NCBI GenBank assembly: GCA_016708125.1
Contig: JADJGF010000001.1
Span: 2,068,001 to 2,132,000, forward strand
Length of the DNA stretch: 64,000 nt
From: Ignavibacteriota bacterium
Lineage (GTDB): Bacteria; Bacteroidota; Ignavibacteria; Ignavibacteriales; Melioribacteraceae
Reading direction: 5' to 3'
Shown here in pieces: positions 54,670-63,613 of this stretch. The position numbers and the translations under genes are program-made. Below the pieces are notes generated by a model that was given only the letters and a program-made list of their open reading frames with translations, was not told where the DNA came from and ran no database searches. The number at the start of each line of letters is the position of its first letter. The first letter of the stretch is position 1.

Positions 54670-55304
54670 ACGCCTCTTTGGTTTGGTTCCCAAATATGTT
54701 TATGTAATTGAATTTGAAATCTTACATTTAAATTATCTTGTAAAATCCATTCGGATAATTGTTTGTATTCAATTTTACCAAAAACCGGAGAAAAAAGTAT
54801 TTCACATCTGTCATCTAATTTATATTCATTAATCAAATTTTTCGACCATTCAAAATCTTCTCTATCGCCAATTACAAATTTTACTTCATCATTCGGTTTT
54901 AGAAAATTAATATTTTCATAGAAATTTTTCTTTTCCATTTTGCTTGATGGAGTTTTGAAATCTAAAATAATTTTTACTCTTTTGTCAACATTTTCGATTG
55001 ATAAACTTCCGCCGGTTTCCAACAAAACTTCATAATTTTGATCGGAGAGAATTTTCATTAATTCCAAACTTTCTTTTTGAACGAGCGGTTCGCCACCGGT
55101 AATTTCAACTAAATTGCATTTGTATTTTTTGATTTCTGTTAAAATTTCATTGATTGAATAATCTTTACCTTCGTAAAATGAATATTCCGTATCGCAATAA
55201 GTGCATCTTAAATTGCAAAATGTTAATCGTATAAAAATACAAGGCAAACCAACTTTTGAACTTTCGCCTTGAATTGAATAAAAAATCTCGTTTATTTTAA
55301 TCAA
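54666..55304 (-). CDS. queE: QueE, 7-carboxy-7-deazaguanine synthase
   Basis: A 212-residue radical SAM enzyme that forms 7-carboxy-7-deazaguanine from the QueD product. IFYSIQGESSKVGLPCIFIRL starts with the QueE signature. CNLRCTYCD is the CxxxCxxC cluster motif. GGEPLVQ and FKTPSS follow. It is coupled to queD by a 4-bp overlap and divergent from rpsT. Other queuosine genes (queC, queF) are not in the window. Confidence 0.95.
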   Translation of the reverse strand: MIKINEIFYSIQGESSKVGLPCIFIRLTFCNLRCTYCDTEYSFYEGKDYSINEILTEIKKYKCNLVEITGGEPLVQKESLELMKILSDQNYEVLLETGGSLSIENVDKRVKIILDFKTPSSKMEKKNFYENINFLKPNDEVKFVIGDREDFEWSKNLINEYKLDDRCEILFSPVFGKIEYKQLSEWILQDNLNVRFQIQLHKHIWEPNQRGV

Positions 55305-55378
55305 TTTCTAACTTTCTTTTCATTTTATGTGCAAAAATACTAATAAAATAGAAGTTTTTGTACATTTTAAAGTTGCAG

Positions 55379-55407
55379 TTGAAAAATAAATTTTCTAAGT
55401 TTATTGT
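55379..55407 (+). promoter_or_regulatory. Candidate promoter of rpsT
   Basis: TTGAAA (55379-55384), 17-nt spacer, TATTGT (55402-55407), 26 bp before the rpsT start. A Bacteroidota-style reading with TTG at 55373 and TAAGTTT at 55396 is also possible. Confidence 0.3.
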
Positions 55408-55432
55408 CTTAAAAAATTTTGTAAGGTAAAGA

Positions 55433-55690
55433 ATGGCAAATCATAAATCTGCTAAAAAAAGAGCAAAAACTAGTGAAAAAAAGAGATTGATAAACAAAGC
55501 TTCAATGTCTAAAGTAAAAACATTAGTTAAAAATGTTCTTGATTCTAAAGAAAAAGAAACTGCAGAAGTTAAATTGAAAGACGCTGTTGCATATTTGGAT
55601 AGAGTTTCCGGGAAAGGTAAAATTCATAAAAATAATGCTGCAAGAAAAAAATCACAATTAACAAAATTTGTTAATTCATTAACTGCGTAA
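55433..55690 (+). CDS. rpsT: 30S ribosomal protein S20
   Basis: An 85-residue basic protein with the S20 pattern: MANHKSAKKRAKTSEKKRLINKA, a central helix and GKGKIHKNNAARKKSQL. It binds 16S rRNA in the small subunit. A monocistronic unit with its own strong terminator downstream. Confidence 0.97.
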   Translation: MANHKSAKKRAKTSEKKRLINKASMSKVKTLVKNVLDSKEKETAEVKLKDAVAYLDRVSGKGKIHKNNAARKKSQLTKFVNSLTA

Positions 55691-55726
55691 ATTCTGAAAT
55701 TTTAGTTACATATTAGAATAGATGAT

Positions 55727-55758
55727 AAAGCGATCTTGGAATTTCCCGATCGCTTTTT
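55727..55758 (+). terminator. Rho-independent terminator of rpsT
   Basis: AAAGCGATC (55727-55735) pairs perfectly with GATCGCTTT (55748-55756) around a 12-nt loop, with a T-run at 55754-55758. Strong terminator shape, 37 bp after the stop codon. Confidence 0.8.
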
Positions 55759-55778
55759 GCTTTTAAAAACCTAACATT

Positions 55779-57287
55779 TTATAATTCATCAATTGCGTCA
55801 ATTCCTTCCGGCATCGGAAGAAAGAATCTAATATCTTGAATTTTTCCGTCTTTTCTAATTAGTTTATCAACTTTTTTCTTAATCAAAACACTGTGTTCGA
55901 TAAATAAATCATCATCTACAATTGAACCAAAAACGTAACTGGTTCCTTTTATTATAACGTTTTTTCCAATTCTTGTCGGATGTTCATCGCTTCCGGTAAT
56001 ATTAACGCTTGATTCAATTCTTGAGTTTTCACAAATTGTAATATTTCCTTTTATAATATCGCCCCAAAGAATTTCTACGTTGTCTTTCAATTCTAACTTT
56101 TGATTTGGAAAACAAGAAAGGTGAACATTTTCACCAATAATTATATTTTGTCCGAAAATAACATTCCCCATTACATAAACATTTTTTCGCAATTTTATGT
56201 TATAATTTAGTTTAACACCTTCGCCAACGTAAACGCCTTTGCCGATTTTAACATCCAACGGCTGACCTTTTTTATCTGCTTCAATTATATTTTCCATAAC
56301 ATCATCAGCAATAAAAAAATCATCCGGATCATCAATTTCAATTATATCTTTTAATTTTTCATATGCATGTTTTCGGGCAATATCATCCATTTCTTTCAAC
56401 ACGGATTTATTGTTAAATCCCATAATTACATGCTGCTGCTCGGCAATTACGGCTCCGACAGATAAATTATTTTGGTTGAAAAGAGCAATTAAATCTGTTA
56501 TATAAATTTCACCTTGAGCATTATTGCTGCTTATTTTGTTTATAAGTTTTACAAGAAAATTAAATTTAAATGCGAAAACACCGGAGTTAAATTCATTATT
56601 TTTGATAAGTTCTTCTTTTGTAAAACTATAATTTCTTCCGTTAAAAATTCTTGTGTAAGGAATTTTTTCATCCAATCTTAAAATATCTTTGTACTCAATA
56701 ATCTCAATTACCTTTCCGGTATCTTTGCCGGAAGATTTTCCATTATCATCGATTGGTTTTACTCTAACAATTCTTCCGTAACTATTTTCATAAGGATCTT
56801 TTCCATCATACATTCCGGTTAAAACCATCATATCGGTTTTGGATTTTAGAAATTCTTTTTTGAACCTAATTAATGTTGCATCATCAATTAAACCCATATC
56901 GCCCGGAAGAATATAAACTGTTCCGTTATACTTTTCTTTTTCAATTTTCTTTAGCGCAATTTGAACTGCGTGTCCGGTTCCTTGCTGAACTTCTTGAAAT
57001 GCGAAAACATTATTTTTTTTATTTCCGATAACTTTAATAACATTTTCGGCTTTTATTCCCGTTACAATTATTGAGTTAGATTTTGAAAGTCCGTTTTTGC
57101 AAGCTTCGTAAACACGTTGAACAGTTGATTTTCCCCAAATTTTATGAAGCATTTTTGAAGTTTGAGATTTTATTCTTTTTCCGTGACCCGCCGCTAAAAT
57201 GATAGCAGTTTCCGAATTTTTATAATTGAACTCTGATGAATATTCTTTTATCAAATCATTAATTGGTGAACTTTTTTGTTGCGACAT
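55779..57287 (-). CDS. GlmU-like sugar nucleotidyltransferase with hexapeptide tail
   Basis: A 502-residue protein. The N-terminal GT-A nucleotidyltransferase has LAAGHGKRIKSQTSKMLHKI, QQGTGHAVQIAL and LPGDMGLI, like the uridyltransferase half of GlmU. The C-terminal part (about 345-480) is a left-handed beta-helix with hexapeptide repeats. The conserved acetyltransferase residues of GlmU are not evident there, and the protein is longer than usual. It probably makes a UDP-sugar, perhaps UDP-GlcNAc. It ends a minus-strand run that includes a glycosyltransferase and LptE. Confidence 0.82.
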   Translation of the reverse strand: MSQQKSSPINDLIKEYSSEFNYKNSETAIILAAGHGKRIKSQTSKMLHKIWGKSTVQRVYEACKNGLSKSNSIIVTGIKAENVIKVIGNKKNNVFAFQEVQQGTGHAVQIALKKIEKEKYNGTVYILPGDMGLIDDATLIRFKKEFLKSKTDMMVLTGMYDGKDPYENSYGRIVRVKPIDDNGKSSGKDTGKVIEIIEYKDILRLDEKIPYTRIFNGRNYSFTKEELIKNNEFNSGVFAFKFNFLVKLINKISSNNAQGEIYITDLIALFNQNNLSVGAVIAEQQHVIMGFNNKSVLKEMDDIARKHAYEKLKDIIEIDDPDDFFIADDVMENIIEADKKGQPLDVKIGKGVYVGEGVKLNYNIKLRKNVYVMGNVIFGQNIIIGENVHLSCFPNQKLELKDNVEILWGDIIKGNITICENSRIESSVNITGSDEHPTRIGKNVIIKGTSYVFGSIVDDDLFIEHSVLIKKKVDKLIRKDGKIQDIRFFLPMPEGIDAIDEL

Positions 57288-57350
57288 TATTTCTCCAGAT
57301 TTTTTTTCTAGTAAATAAATTTGATGGGAGCTAATAACAAGGAATTATTT

Positions 57351-57971
57351 TCAATTTCCAAATTTGTTTTGGTTTTTATTTTCAATTGCGGTTTTAATTT
57401 CGCGAATTCTATTATCAAATTTTTCGGTTAATTCCGGTTTAGCAATTTTAAGTTTTTCAAAAATTTCTAAAGCTTCCGTAAAATTTTCTTGCGATGCATA
57501 AATTTCTGCAAGAGTTTCCGTAACAATTGGTTCATTATCGAAATTAATTTCATCTGAATTAATTTCTTCATTTGAAATTAATTGTTCTGTATCAATATTA
57601 TCAAATTCATGATTATCAATTACTGATTTGTAGAAAAAATTATTTTGAGAATTTCCTAAATCCAAATTGATATCATCTTTTTTTAATCTAATATTTTCTA
57701 TAAGCTGATGATAAAAATCTAATGTTTTTTTATCGTTTAGAAGATTATCACCTTTAAGTAAATTTTGTTTGGAAAGTTCAAATTGATTGTTATAAGCATC
57801 CGCAACTGCCTTTAGAAAAAAGACAGTTGGGTGATACGGAAATTTTTGTGAGGCTTTTTCGAATAACTCTATTGATTTCTGAATGTTTTTTTTTTCTAAT
57901 TCTTTAGATGCTTCATAAACAATTAACGGAGATTCTTTGTTAAATTCGTAAATGAGAGCAAATTTATCCAT
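57351..57971 (-). CDS. TPR-containing protein
   Basis: A 206-residue protein with TPR-like helix pairs: KNIQKSIELFEKASQKFPYHPTVFFLKAVADAY near the start and TLAEIYASQENFTEALEIFEKLKIAKPEL near the end. An acidic linker separates them. No signal peptide. The gene follows the GT2 gene by 5 bp, so the product may support its function or envelope assembly. No enzymatic motif seen. Confidence 0.75.
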   Translation of the reverse strand: MDKFALIYEFNKESPLIVYEASKELEKKNIQKSIELFEKASQKFPYHPTVFFLKAVADAYNNQFELSKQNLLKGDNLLNDKKTLDFYHQLIENIRLKKDDINLDLGNSQNNFFYKSVIDNHEFDNIDTEQLISNEEINSDEINFDNEPIVTETLAEIYASQENFTEALEIFEKLKIAKPELTEKFDNRIREIKTAIENKNQNKFGN

Positions 57972-57976
57972 AGAAA

Positions 57977-59443
57977 TTAAGATTTATTTTCTAAAGCATG
58001 TTTTATTGATAATCCGGCAACAGATGAAAATCCCAAGAAAAACATTAAGTGAAATGGTAATGCTGCAATTTCAAAAAAGTATAGTGATGCAACAACGCCA
58101 ATTAAACAGTAAACAGCTAGAATAATTTCAACCATTATCGTAGAATTTATTTTATTAGATGAAAGATAACTTTCGTTCTTTTTTATTTTGTCTGATTTTT
58201 CAACAATTTTGAATTTTGGTGTTCTAACAAATTCACTTTTTCTATCCATTAACCCTTCAAAAACCGCACGCGAATTGTTTACTGCAAATCCCATACTTCC
58301 AGCCATAAATATTGGGAAAAGTGCCATTTTTTTTCTCCAATCGGTGTAAACATCTTTTTGTGCATATAGATAAAATAAAAATGAGCTGATAAATGCTAAA
58401 ACAAAAACGGACATAAAATTAAAAAATATTGCGTAAGGTCCGCTATTTTTAATAAATACAAGCGGAACGTTTAAAATTCCGGCAATAAGAATAAATGGAA
58501 AAACAATATTATTGGTTAAGTGAAAAGTTGATTGAATTTTTGTTCTGAATGGAATTTTAGATTTCCAAACCATTGGCAATAATTTTTTTGCGGTTTCGAT
58601 TGCACCTTTTGTCCATCTGAATTGTTGAGCTTTTAAGGCATTCATTTCCGAAGGTAATTCAGCCGGAGTTGTAAAATCTTTTAAATAAATAAATTTCCAT
58701 CCGTTTAATTGTGCTCTGTAACTTAAATCTAAATCTTCAGTAATTGTATCGTCATTCCAGTTACCGGCATCTAAAATGCACTCTTTTCTCCAAACTCCGC
58801 CGGTTCCGTTAAAATTGATAAAAAATCCGGCTCTGTTTCTAATTGGTTGTTCCATCACAAAATGTCCGTTTAACGCCAAAGCTTGAATTCGAGTTAAAAT
58901 TGAGTAATCTTCATTAATATGTTCCCAACGAGTTTGAACCATTCCAATTTTAGGATTTGTAAAATATTTTAAAGTCTTTTTCAAGAAATCCGGTTTTGGA
59001 ACAAAATCAGCATCAAAAATTGCAATTAATTCACCCGTTGCCGATTCTAATCCTTCTTTCAAAGCTCCGGCTTTGTAACCTTTTCTATTACTTCTTCTAA
59101 CTTGCTTAATATCAAAACCTTCTTTTTGTTTTTGCTCAACAATTTTCTTAACAAGATCAACTGTCATATCTGTAGAATCATCAAGAACTTGAATTTCCAT
59201 CAAATTTTTAGGATAATCTATTTTGCAAACAGAATCAATTAATCTTTCCGTAACATATTGTTCATTATAGAGTGGAAGTTGAATTGTAACTTTTTTATCA
59301 AAATTTTCTACTTCAGAAGGTTCCGGAACGTTGGAAATAAACTTTCTGTAATAATAAAGCATAATTACACCGTGACTTGCAAATACAAGCAGAACAACCA
59401 TTGTAAGAATGTAAATAATTAAAATAATTTCGTCTAAAACCAT
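57977..59443 (-). CDS. Membrane GT2 glycosyltransferase, cellulose synthase-like
   Basis: A 488-residue inner-membrane processive-type glycosyltransferase. An N-terminal helix (about 5-30) precedes the GT2 catalytic domain, which has DDS (88-90), DAD (144-146), TED (235-237) and QQFRW (273-277), all required for processive activity. Two helices lie near 310-360, one near 385 and two near 435-480. The closest groups are glucomannan/CSLA-like synthases. It probably assembles a cell-surface glycan. Confidence 0.92.
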   Translation of the reverse strand: MVLDEIILIIYILTMVVLLVFASHGVIMLYYYRKFISNVPEPSEVENFDKKVTIQLPLYNEQYVTERLIDSVCKIDYPKNLMEIQVLDDSTDMTVDLVKKIVEQKQKEGFDIKQVRRSNRKGYKAGALKEGLESATGELIAIFDADFVPKPDFLKKTLKYFTNPKIGMVQTRWEHINEDYSILTRIQALALNGHFVMEQPIRNRAGFFINFNGTGGVWRKECILDAGNWNDDTITEDLDLSYRAQLNGWKFIYLKDFTTPAELPSEMNALKAQQFRWTKGAIETAKKLLPMVWKSKIPFRTKIQSTFHLTNNIVFPFILIAGILNVPLVFIKNSGPYAIFFNFMSVFVLAFISSFLFYLYAQKDVYTDWRKKMALFPIFMAGSMGFAVNNSRAVFEGLMDRKSEFVRTPKFKIVEKSDKIKKNESYLSSNKINSTIMVEIILAVYCLIGVVASLYFFEIAALPFHLMFFLGFSSVAGLSIKHALENKS

Positions 59444-59530
59444 TTTATAAATTCCAAAGTTAATAAATTAACTCTTTTAACTAAAAAAGAGTGATCATAA
59501 ATATACGTAATTTTATCAGATTTTCAATTG

Positions 59531-60049
59531 TTACCAATCAGATACAACAGCAAGTAAAATTTCTTCCGATAATTTTTCTATTGCTTCTGTAATTGCATTA
59601 TTTCTATTTGTATAAACATCTCCGGTATTTGAATAATCTGCGTAATCCGAAAAACTTTTCTCAAAAACTGTTTTTTTCATCACAAAATCTTTATAAATAA
59701 CTCTTGCATTAATTGTTAATCTTATTGTTGAAACAGTTTCTCCGCCTTGAATAATATTTGGAGATTCAGAAATTGAGTTGATTGTACAATCTAAAAGTGC
59801 ATCCGATTTTGATTTATCTGTTATTGCAAGCGAATTATCTGAAATAAATTTTTCAATCAAAGTGCTGGTAAAATTATCAGCCATGTTTGGTTCGCCGGAT
59901 CCACTTCTATCTACGGCAAAAGGAATTGCAATTGTTTTTAGATGATTGGGAACAGAACTTCCGGTGAATGAATAAGCGCAACTTGATAAAACTATTGTAA
60001 TGAAACTTAATAATATTATACTTTTATATTTATTTACTTTTTTTAACAT
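59531..60049 (-). CDS. lptE: LptE-like outer membrane lipoprotein
   Basis: A 172-residue lipoprotein (lipobox LSSC, C24) with the LptE pattern YSFTGSSVPNHLKTIAIPFAVD and a C-terminal helix (ITEAIEKLSEEILLAVVSDW). LptE plugs the LptD barrel for lipopolysaccharide export. It follows the sigma-54 activator gene and precedes the glycosyltransferase on the same strand, consistent with an envelope cluster. Confidence 0.88.
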   Translation of the reverse strand: MLKKVNKYKSIILLSFITIVLSSCAYSFTGSSVPNHLKTIAIPFAVDRSGSGEPNMADNFTSTLIEKFISDNSLAITDKSKSDALLDCTINSISESPNIIQGGETVSTIRLTINARVIYKDFVMKKTVFEKSFSDYADYSNTGDVYTNRNNAITEAIEKLSEEILLAVVSDW

Positions 60050-60140
60050 TTCTAAATTTTATACAATTCCTAATTTAATTTTGTTCAAATTTATTCAAAA
60101 TTCCACAAACATTTTTAACTTTTGATTTTTGATATTTAAT

Positions 60141-61214
60141 TTAGATTCCGTATTCTTTTAACTTTCTGTAAAGAGTTCTTTCGCTAATTCCCAATAAATT
60201 TGCGGCTTTTCTTTTACTATCTTTTGTAAATGCTAAAGCTTTTTTTATTGCATCTTTTTCAAGTTTTGTAATCGGAATTATTTCATCCAAATCAAAATTT
60301 GCTTCTTCAGATTTTTGCGGAACATTACTTCTATATGCTAAATTTTTAAGCTCATTTAAATCTTTTTTAATTTCGATTAAAGCTCCCAAAATTATTTCTC
60401 TATCCAAAGATTCTGTAGATTTCTGTAAAAATATTGGAAGATTTTTATTTTCTTCAATTTTAGGATTTGTTAATAAATTAGTAAACGAATCTTCATTTAA
60501 AATTCCGGTTTTGCTTAACGCTGCCGCAGTTTCGATAACATTTTTTAGTTCTCTAATATTTCCGGGCCAAGAATAATTATTTAACAATTCATATGATTCA
60601 TTTGTTATGTTTGGAGATTCAATCTTGTGATGTTCAGCATAATTATTTAAGAAAAAATTGATCAAAAGTACAACATCTTCTCTTCTTTCACGTAACGGAG
60701 GAATATTTAAAGTAACAGCTTTTAATCTGAAAAATAAATCTTTTCTAAATCTTTTTGAATCAACTTCCGTTTGCAAATCTTTGTTGGTTGCGGCAATAAT
60801 ACGAACGTCTACTTTTTTTGTTGTTTCACTTCCCAATGGTAAAAATTCACCAGTTTCTAAAACACGCAATAGTTTTACTTGAGTTGTTAGCGGCATTTCC
60901 GCAATTTCATCAAGAAAAAGCGTACTTTTATCTGCCATTTCGAAATAACCTTTTCTGTCATCAATCGCTCCGGTAAACGAACCTTTTTTGTGTCCAAATA
61001 ACTCACTTTCCAAAATTCCTTCTGGAATTGCTCCGCAATTTACACTAATTAATTGCTTATTTGCCCTTTTGCTTGTATTGTGAATTTCTCGCGCAAATAT
61101 ATCTTTCCCAACTCCGCTTTCTCCGTAAATTAACACAGAAATATCAGATTGAGCAACTTGATGTGCAATATCAATTAAATCTTTAATTTGTTTGGATTTG
61201 CCAATTATTTCCAT
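60141..61214 (-). CDS. Receiver-less sigma-54 activator (PspF-like)
   Basis: A 357-residue AAA+ activator lacking a receiver domain. It has Walker A GESGVGKD (31-38), a GSFTGA loop (78-83), LFLDEIAEMP, the arginine-finger region FRKDLFFRLK and a Fis-type HTH at the end (SKRKAANLLGISERTLYRKLKEYGI). Without an attached sensor it may be controlled by a partner protein or by its level. It is embedded between SPOR and lptE genes and could regulate envelope functions. Confidence 0.93.
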   Translation of the reverse strand: MEIIGKSKQIKDLIDIAHQVAQSDISVLIYGESGVGKDIFAREIHNTSKRANKQLISVNCGAIPEGILESELFGHKKGSFTGAIDDRKGYFEMADKSTLFLDEIAEMPLTTQVKLLRVLETGEFLPLGSETTKKVDVRIIAATNKDLQTEVDSKRFRKDLFFRLKAVTLNIPPLRERREDVVLLINFFLNNYAEHHKIESPNITNESYELLNNYSWPGNIRELKNVIETAAALSKTGILNEDSFTNLLTNPKIEENKNLPIFLQKSTESLDREIILGALIEIKKDLNELKNLAYRSNVPQKSEEANFDLDEIIPITKLEKDAIKKALAFTKDSKRKAANLLGISERTLYRKLKEYGI

Positions 61215-61399
61215 TTTACTAAATTTTGTATGACATTATGACAGTAATATACGACAAAATTATTCAATATTTGATAAAAATGCAATATTTGAAGCGAAAT
61301 TTAAACTTATCAATTTTAAATATTTAGGTATGATTTCTTGTAAAATCGTCTGTAATAAATTTTTTTGAATTTGTTTTGAACTCAATAAGGAAAAATTTT

Positions 61400-62086
61400 C
61401 TATTCAATTTCTCTAATTTTTCCATCCACAGAAAATTCTGTTTTCAATCTTTTTTGCAAAACTTCGGCATCTGATTGTGAAGAAAACTCTCCAACGGTAA
61501 CAACATGAAGCTGTAAATTATTTACATTTTTTTGAGAAATATTTGATATTAAACCTTTCTGTATAAATTTATTTTTTAACTCTTGAGCATTTTGTAAATT
61601 TCCAAAAGCACCAGCTTGAATTGTATATTTTTTATTTGCTGCAGATTTTTTATTATATGGTTTATTTTCAACTAGAATCATTTCATCATCTTGAATAAAA
61701 CTTCTATCTGTATTTTTTAGATAAGGTGAATCTGGATATTCTTTGTTGAGCAAAGCTTTCAGAGTTTCAGCTTTTTTATATAGGCCGATTGCATAAAAAT
61801 ATGAGAAACTTCTGAACAAAGCTGCATCGGCAAATTTACTGTTTGGAAAAGTTGAATAGACTAATTCATAAAGTTTTTGTGATTCTTCTCCATTTTCCGT
61901 TAAAACCGCTTGAAGAAAAATTACATTTGGATCATTTGCATTTTTCTTTTTGAAGAACTCCAAATTTTCTTTCGCTTCATCAATTTTTCCTTGTTCAATC
62001 ATTTTTAATTGCGGAATTATATCAACATTTTGTGCAAATGTTTGAGTAGAAAAAACTAATAAAATTATCTTAATCAAATTTTTCAT
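61400..62086 (-). CDS. Exported SPOR-domain protein with TPR-like region
   Basis: A 228-residue protein. A signal peptide (LIKIILLVFSTQTFAQ) is followed by TPR-like repeats (about 20-125). A C-terminal SPOR domain (about 150-225: KKYTIQAGAFGNLQNAQELKNKFIQKG, HVVTVGEFSSQSDAEVLQKRLK) follows and binds denuded peptidoglycan. The start is immediately next to the miaB stop, with no gap, so the genes are coupled. Confidence 0.88.
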   Translation of the reverse strand: MKNLIKIILLVFSTQTFAQNVDIIPQLKMIEQGKIDEAKENLEFFKKKNANDPNVIFLQAVLTENGEESQKLYELVYSTFPNSKFADAALFRSFSYFYAIGLYKKAETLKALLNKEYPDSPYLKNTDRSFIQDDEMILVENKPYNKKSAANKKYTIQAGAFGNLQNAQELKNKFIQKGLISNISQKNVNNLQLHVVTVGEFSSQSDAEVLQKRLKTEFSVDGKIREIE

Positions 62087-63442
62087 TTATGCAATCTTAT
62101 GTTTTTCTTCATTAGAAAAATCTACTTTTGTAACAACATCTGCAAATAATGTTCCCGATGTTGCTTTATTAATTTTCACTTTTATGTAATCACCTTTAAA
62201 AATATTTTCTTGTGACGGAATTATTACAACTTTATTTGTATCGGTTCTTCCGGCAAGAAATTCATTTGATTTTTTACTGAATCCTTCAATCAAAATTTCC
62301 TCTTCTTTACCAATTAAATCTTGATTTATTTCATAAGAAATTTTTTGCTGTTGATCAATAATTTCACTTAATCTTTTTGATTTAGTTTCCTCATCAACAT
62401 CGTCAATCATTTTAAAAGCTTTGGTTCCTTCCCGCGGAGAATATTTAAACATATAAGCTCCGTCATATCTAACATTTCTCATTACTTCCAAAGTTGCTAA
62501 ATGATCTTCATAAGTTTCTGTCGGAAATCCGGAAATAATATCTGTAGAAAATGTAACACCCGGAATTATTTTCCTAGCTTTTTCAATTATGTTAAGATAA
62601 TGTTCAATAGTGTAAGTTCGGTTCATTAAATCCAAAATTCTATTTGAGCCGGACTGAACCGGAAGATGAATATAATTGCACAAATTCGGATGTTCGGAAA
62701 TTGTATAAAGTAATTTATCGGAAAAATCTTGCGGATGAGAAGTTGAAAATCTCACACGAATTTTTCTATCAACAATTGCAACAGCGGAAAGTAAATCCGC
62801 GAAATCCAAACCATTATCATTATACGAATTTACATTTTGTCCGAGTAAAGTAATTTCTTTATATCCTTGATTTGAAAGCTGTTCAACTTCTTTAATTACT
62901 GATTCTAAAGTTCGGCTTCGTTCTCTTCCTCGAGTAAATGGAACAACACAAAATGTGCAGAATTTATCACATCCGCGCATTACAGAAATCCACGCAGAAA
63001 GCCCATCGTCATTGGCTCTGAACGGAATTAAATCATCATAAGTTTCAGTTTTGGAAAGTTTAACACCAATTCCTTTTTCTCCGGAAAAAGCAAAATCAAT
63101 AAATTCAGGTAAACGTCTGTATTCATCGGGACCAACAACCAAATCAACCATTTTTTTATCGTTAATTAAATCATCGCGCAATCTTTCAGCCATGCAGCCC
63201 AAAATTCCAATTACCAAATTTGGTTTTTCCGATTTCAGAGTTTTAAAGTTTCCTAATCTGCCGTAAATTCTTTGTTCCGCATTTTCTCTAATGCTGCAAG
63301 TATTTAATAAAACTACATCCGCATTATTTATATTATTTGTTAAATCATAACCTTTTGTTGATAAAATTCCTTGAACAATTTCCGTATCGGCCAAATTCAT
63401 TTGGCATCCGTAAGTTTCAATATAGACATTACTTTTTTGCAA
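62087..63442 (-). CDS. miaB: MiaB, tRNA-2-methylthio-N6-dimethylallyladenosine synthase
   Basis: A 451-residue radical SAM methylthiotransferase that modifies A37 of tRNAs. The auxiliary cluster cysteines are C13, C49 and C83; the radical SAM motif is C158, C162 and C165 (RGCDKFCTFC). A C-terminal TRAM domain (about 370-440) is present. Length is normal. It heads the minus-strand run through SPOR, the sigma-54 activator and lptE. Confidence 0.96.
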   Translation of the reverse strand: MQKSNVYIETYGCQMNLADTEIVQGILSTKGYDLTNNINNADVVLLNTCSIRENAEQRIYGRLGNFKTLKSEKPNLVIGILGCMAERLRDDLINDKKMVDLVVGPDEYRRLPEFIDFAFSGEKGIGVKLSKTETYDDLIPFRANDDGLSAWISVMRGCDKFCTFCVVPFTRGRERSRTLESVIKEVEQLSNQGYKEITLLGQNVNSYNDNGLDFADLLSAVAIVDRKIRVRFSTSHPQDFSDKLLYTISEHPNLCNYIHLPVQSGSNRILDLMNRTYTIEHYLNIIEKARKIIPGVTFSTDIISGFPTETYEDHLATLEVMRNVRYDGAYMFKYSPREGTKAFKMIDDVDEETKSKRLSEIIDQQQKISYEINQDLIGKEEEILIEGFSKKSNEFLAGRTDTNKVVIIPSQENIFKGDYIKVKINKATSGTLFADVVTKVDFSNEEKHKIA

Positions 63443-63613
63443 AACTTTTCCTTTCTGTAAAACTAAAAAATTTGAATTGAAATTTACTTATATGCTTGTT
63501 TAATCTCAAGAATTCAAATCACTTACAAATATAATTCGGTATTGAAAAATTGTACTAATGCAATAAAAAATTTATAACTTTAATTACAAATTTTTATTAA
63601 ATCGTGAGAACAT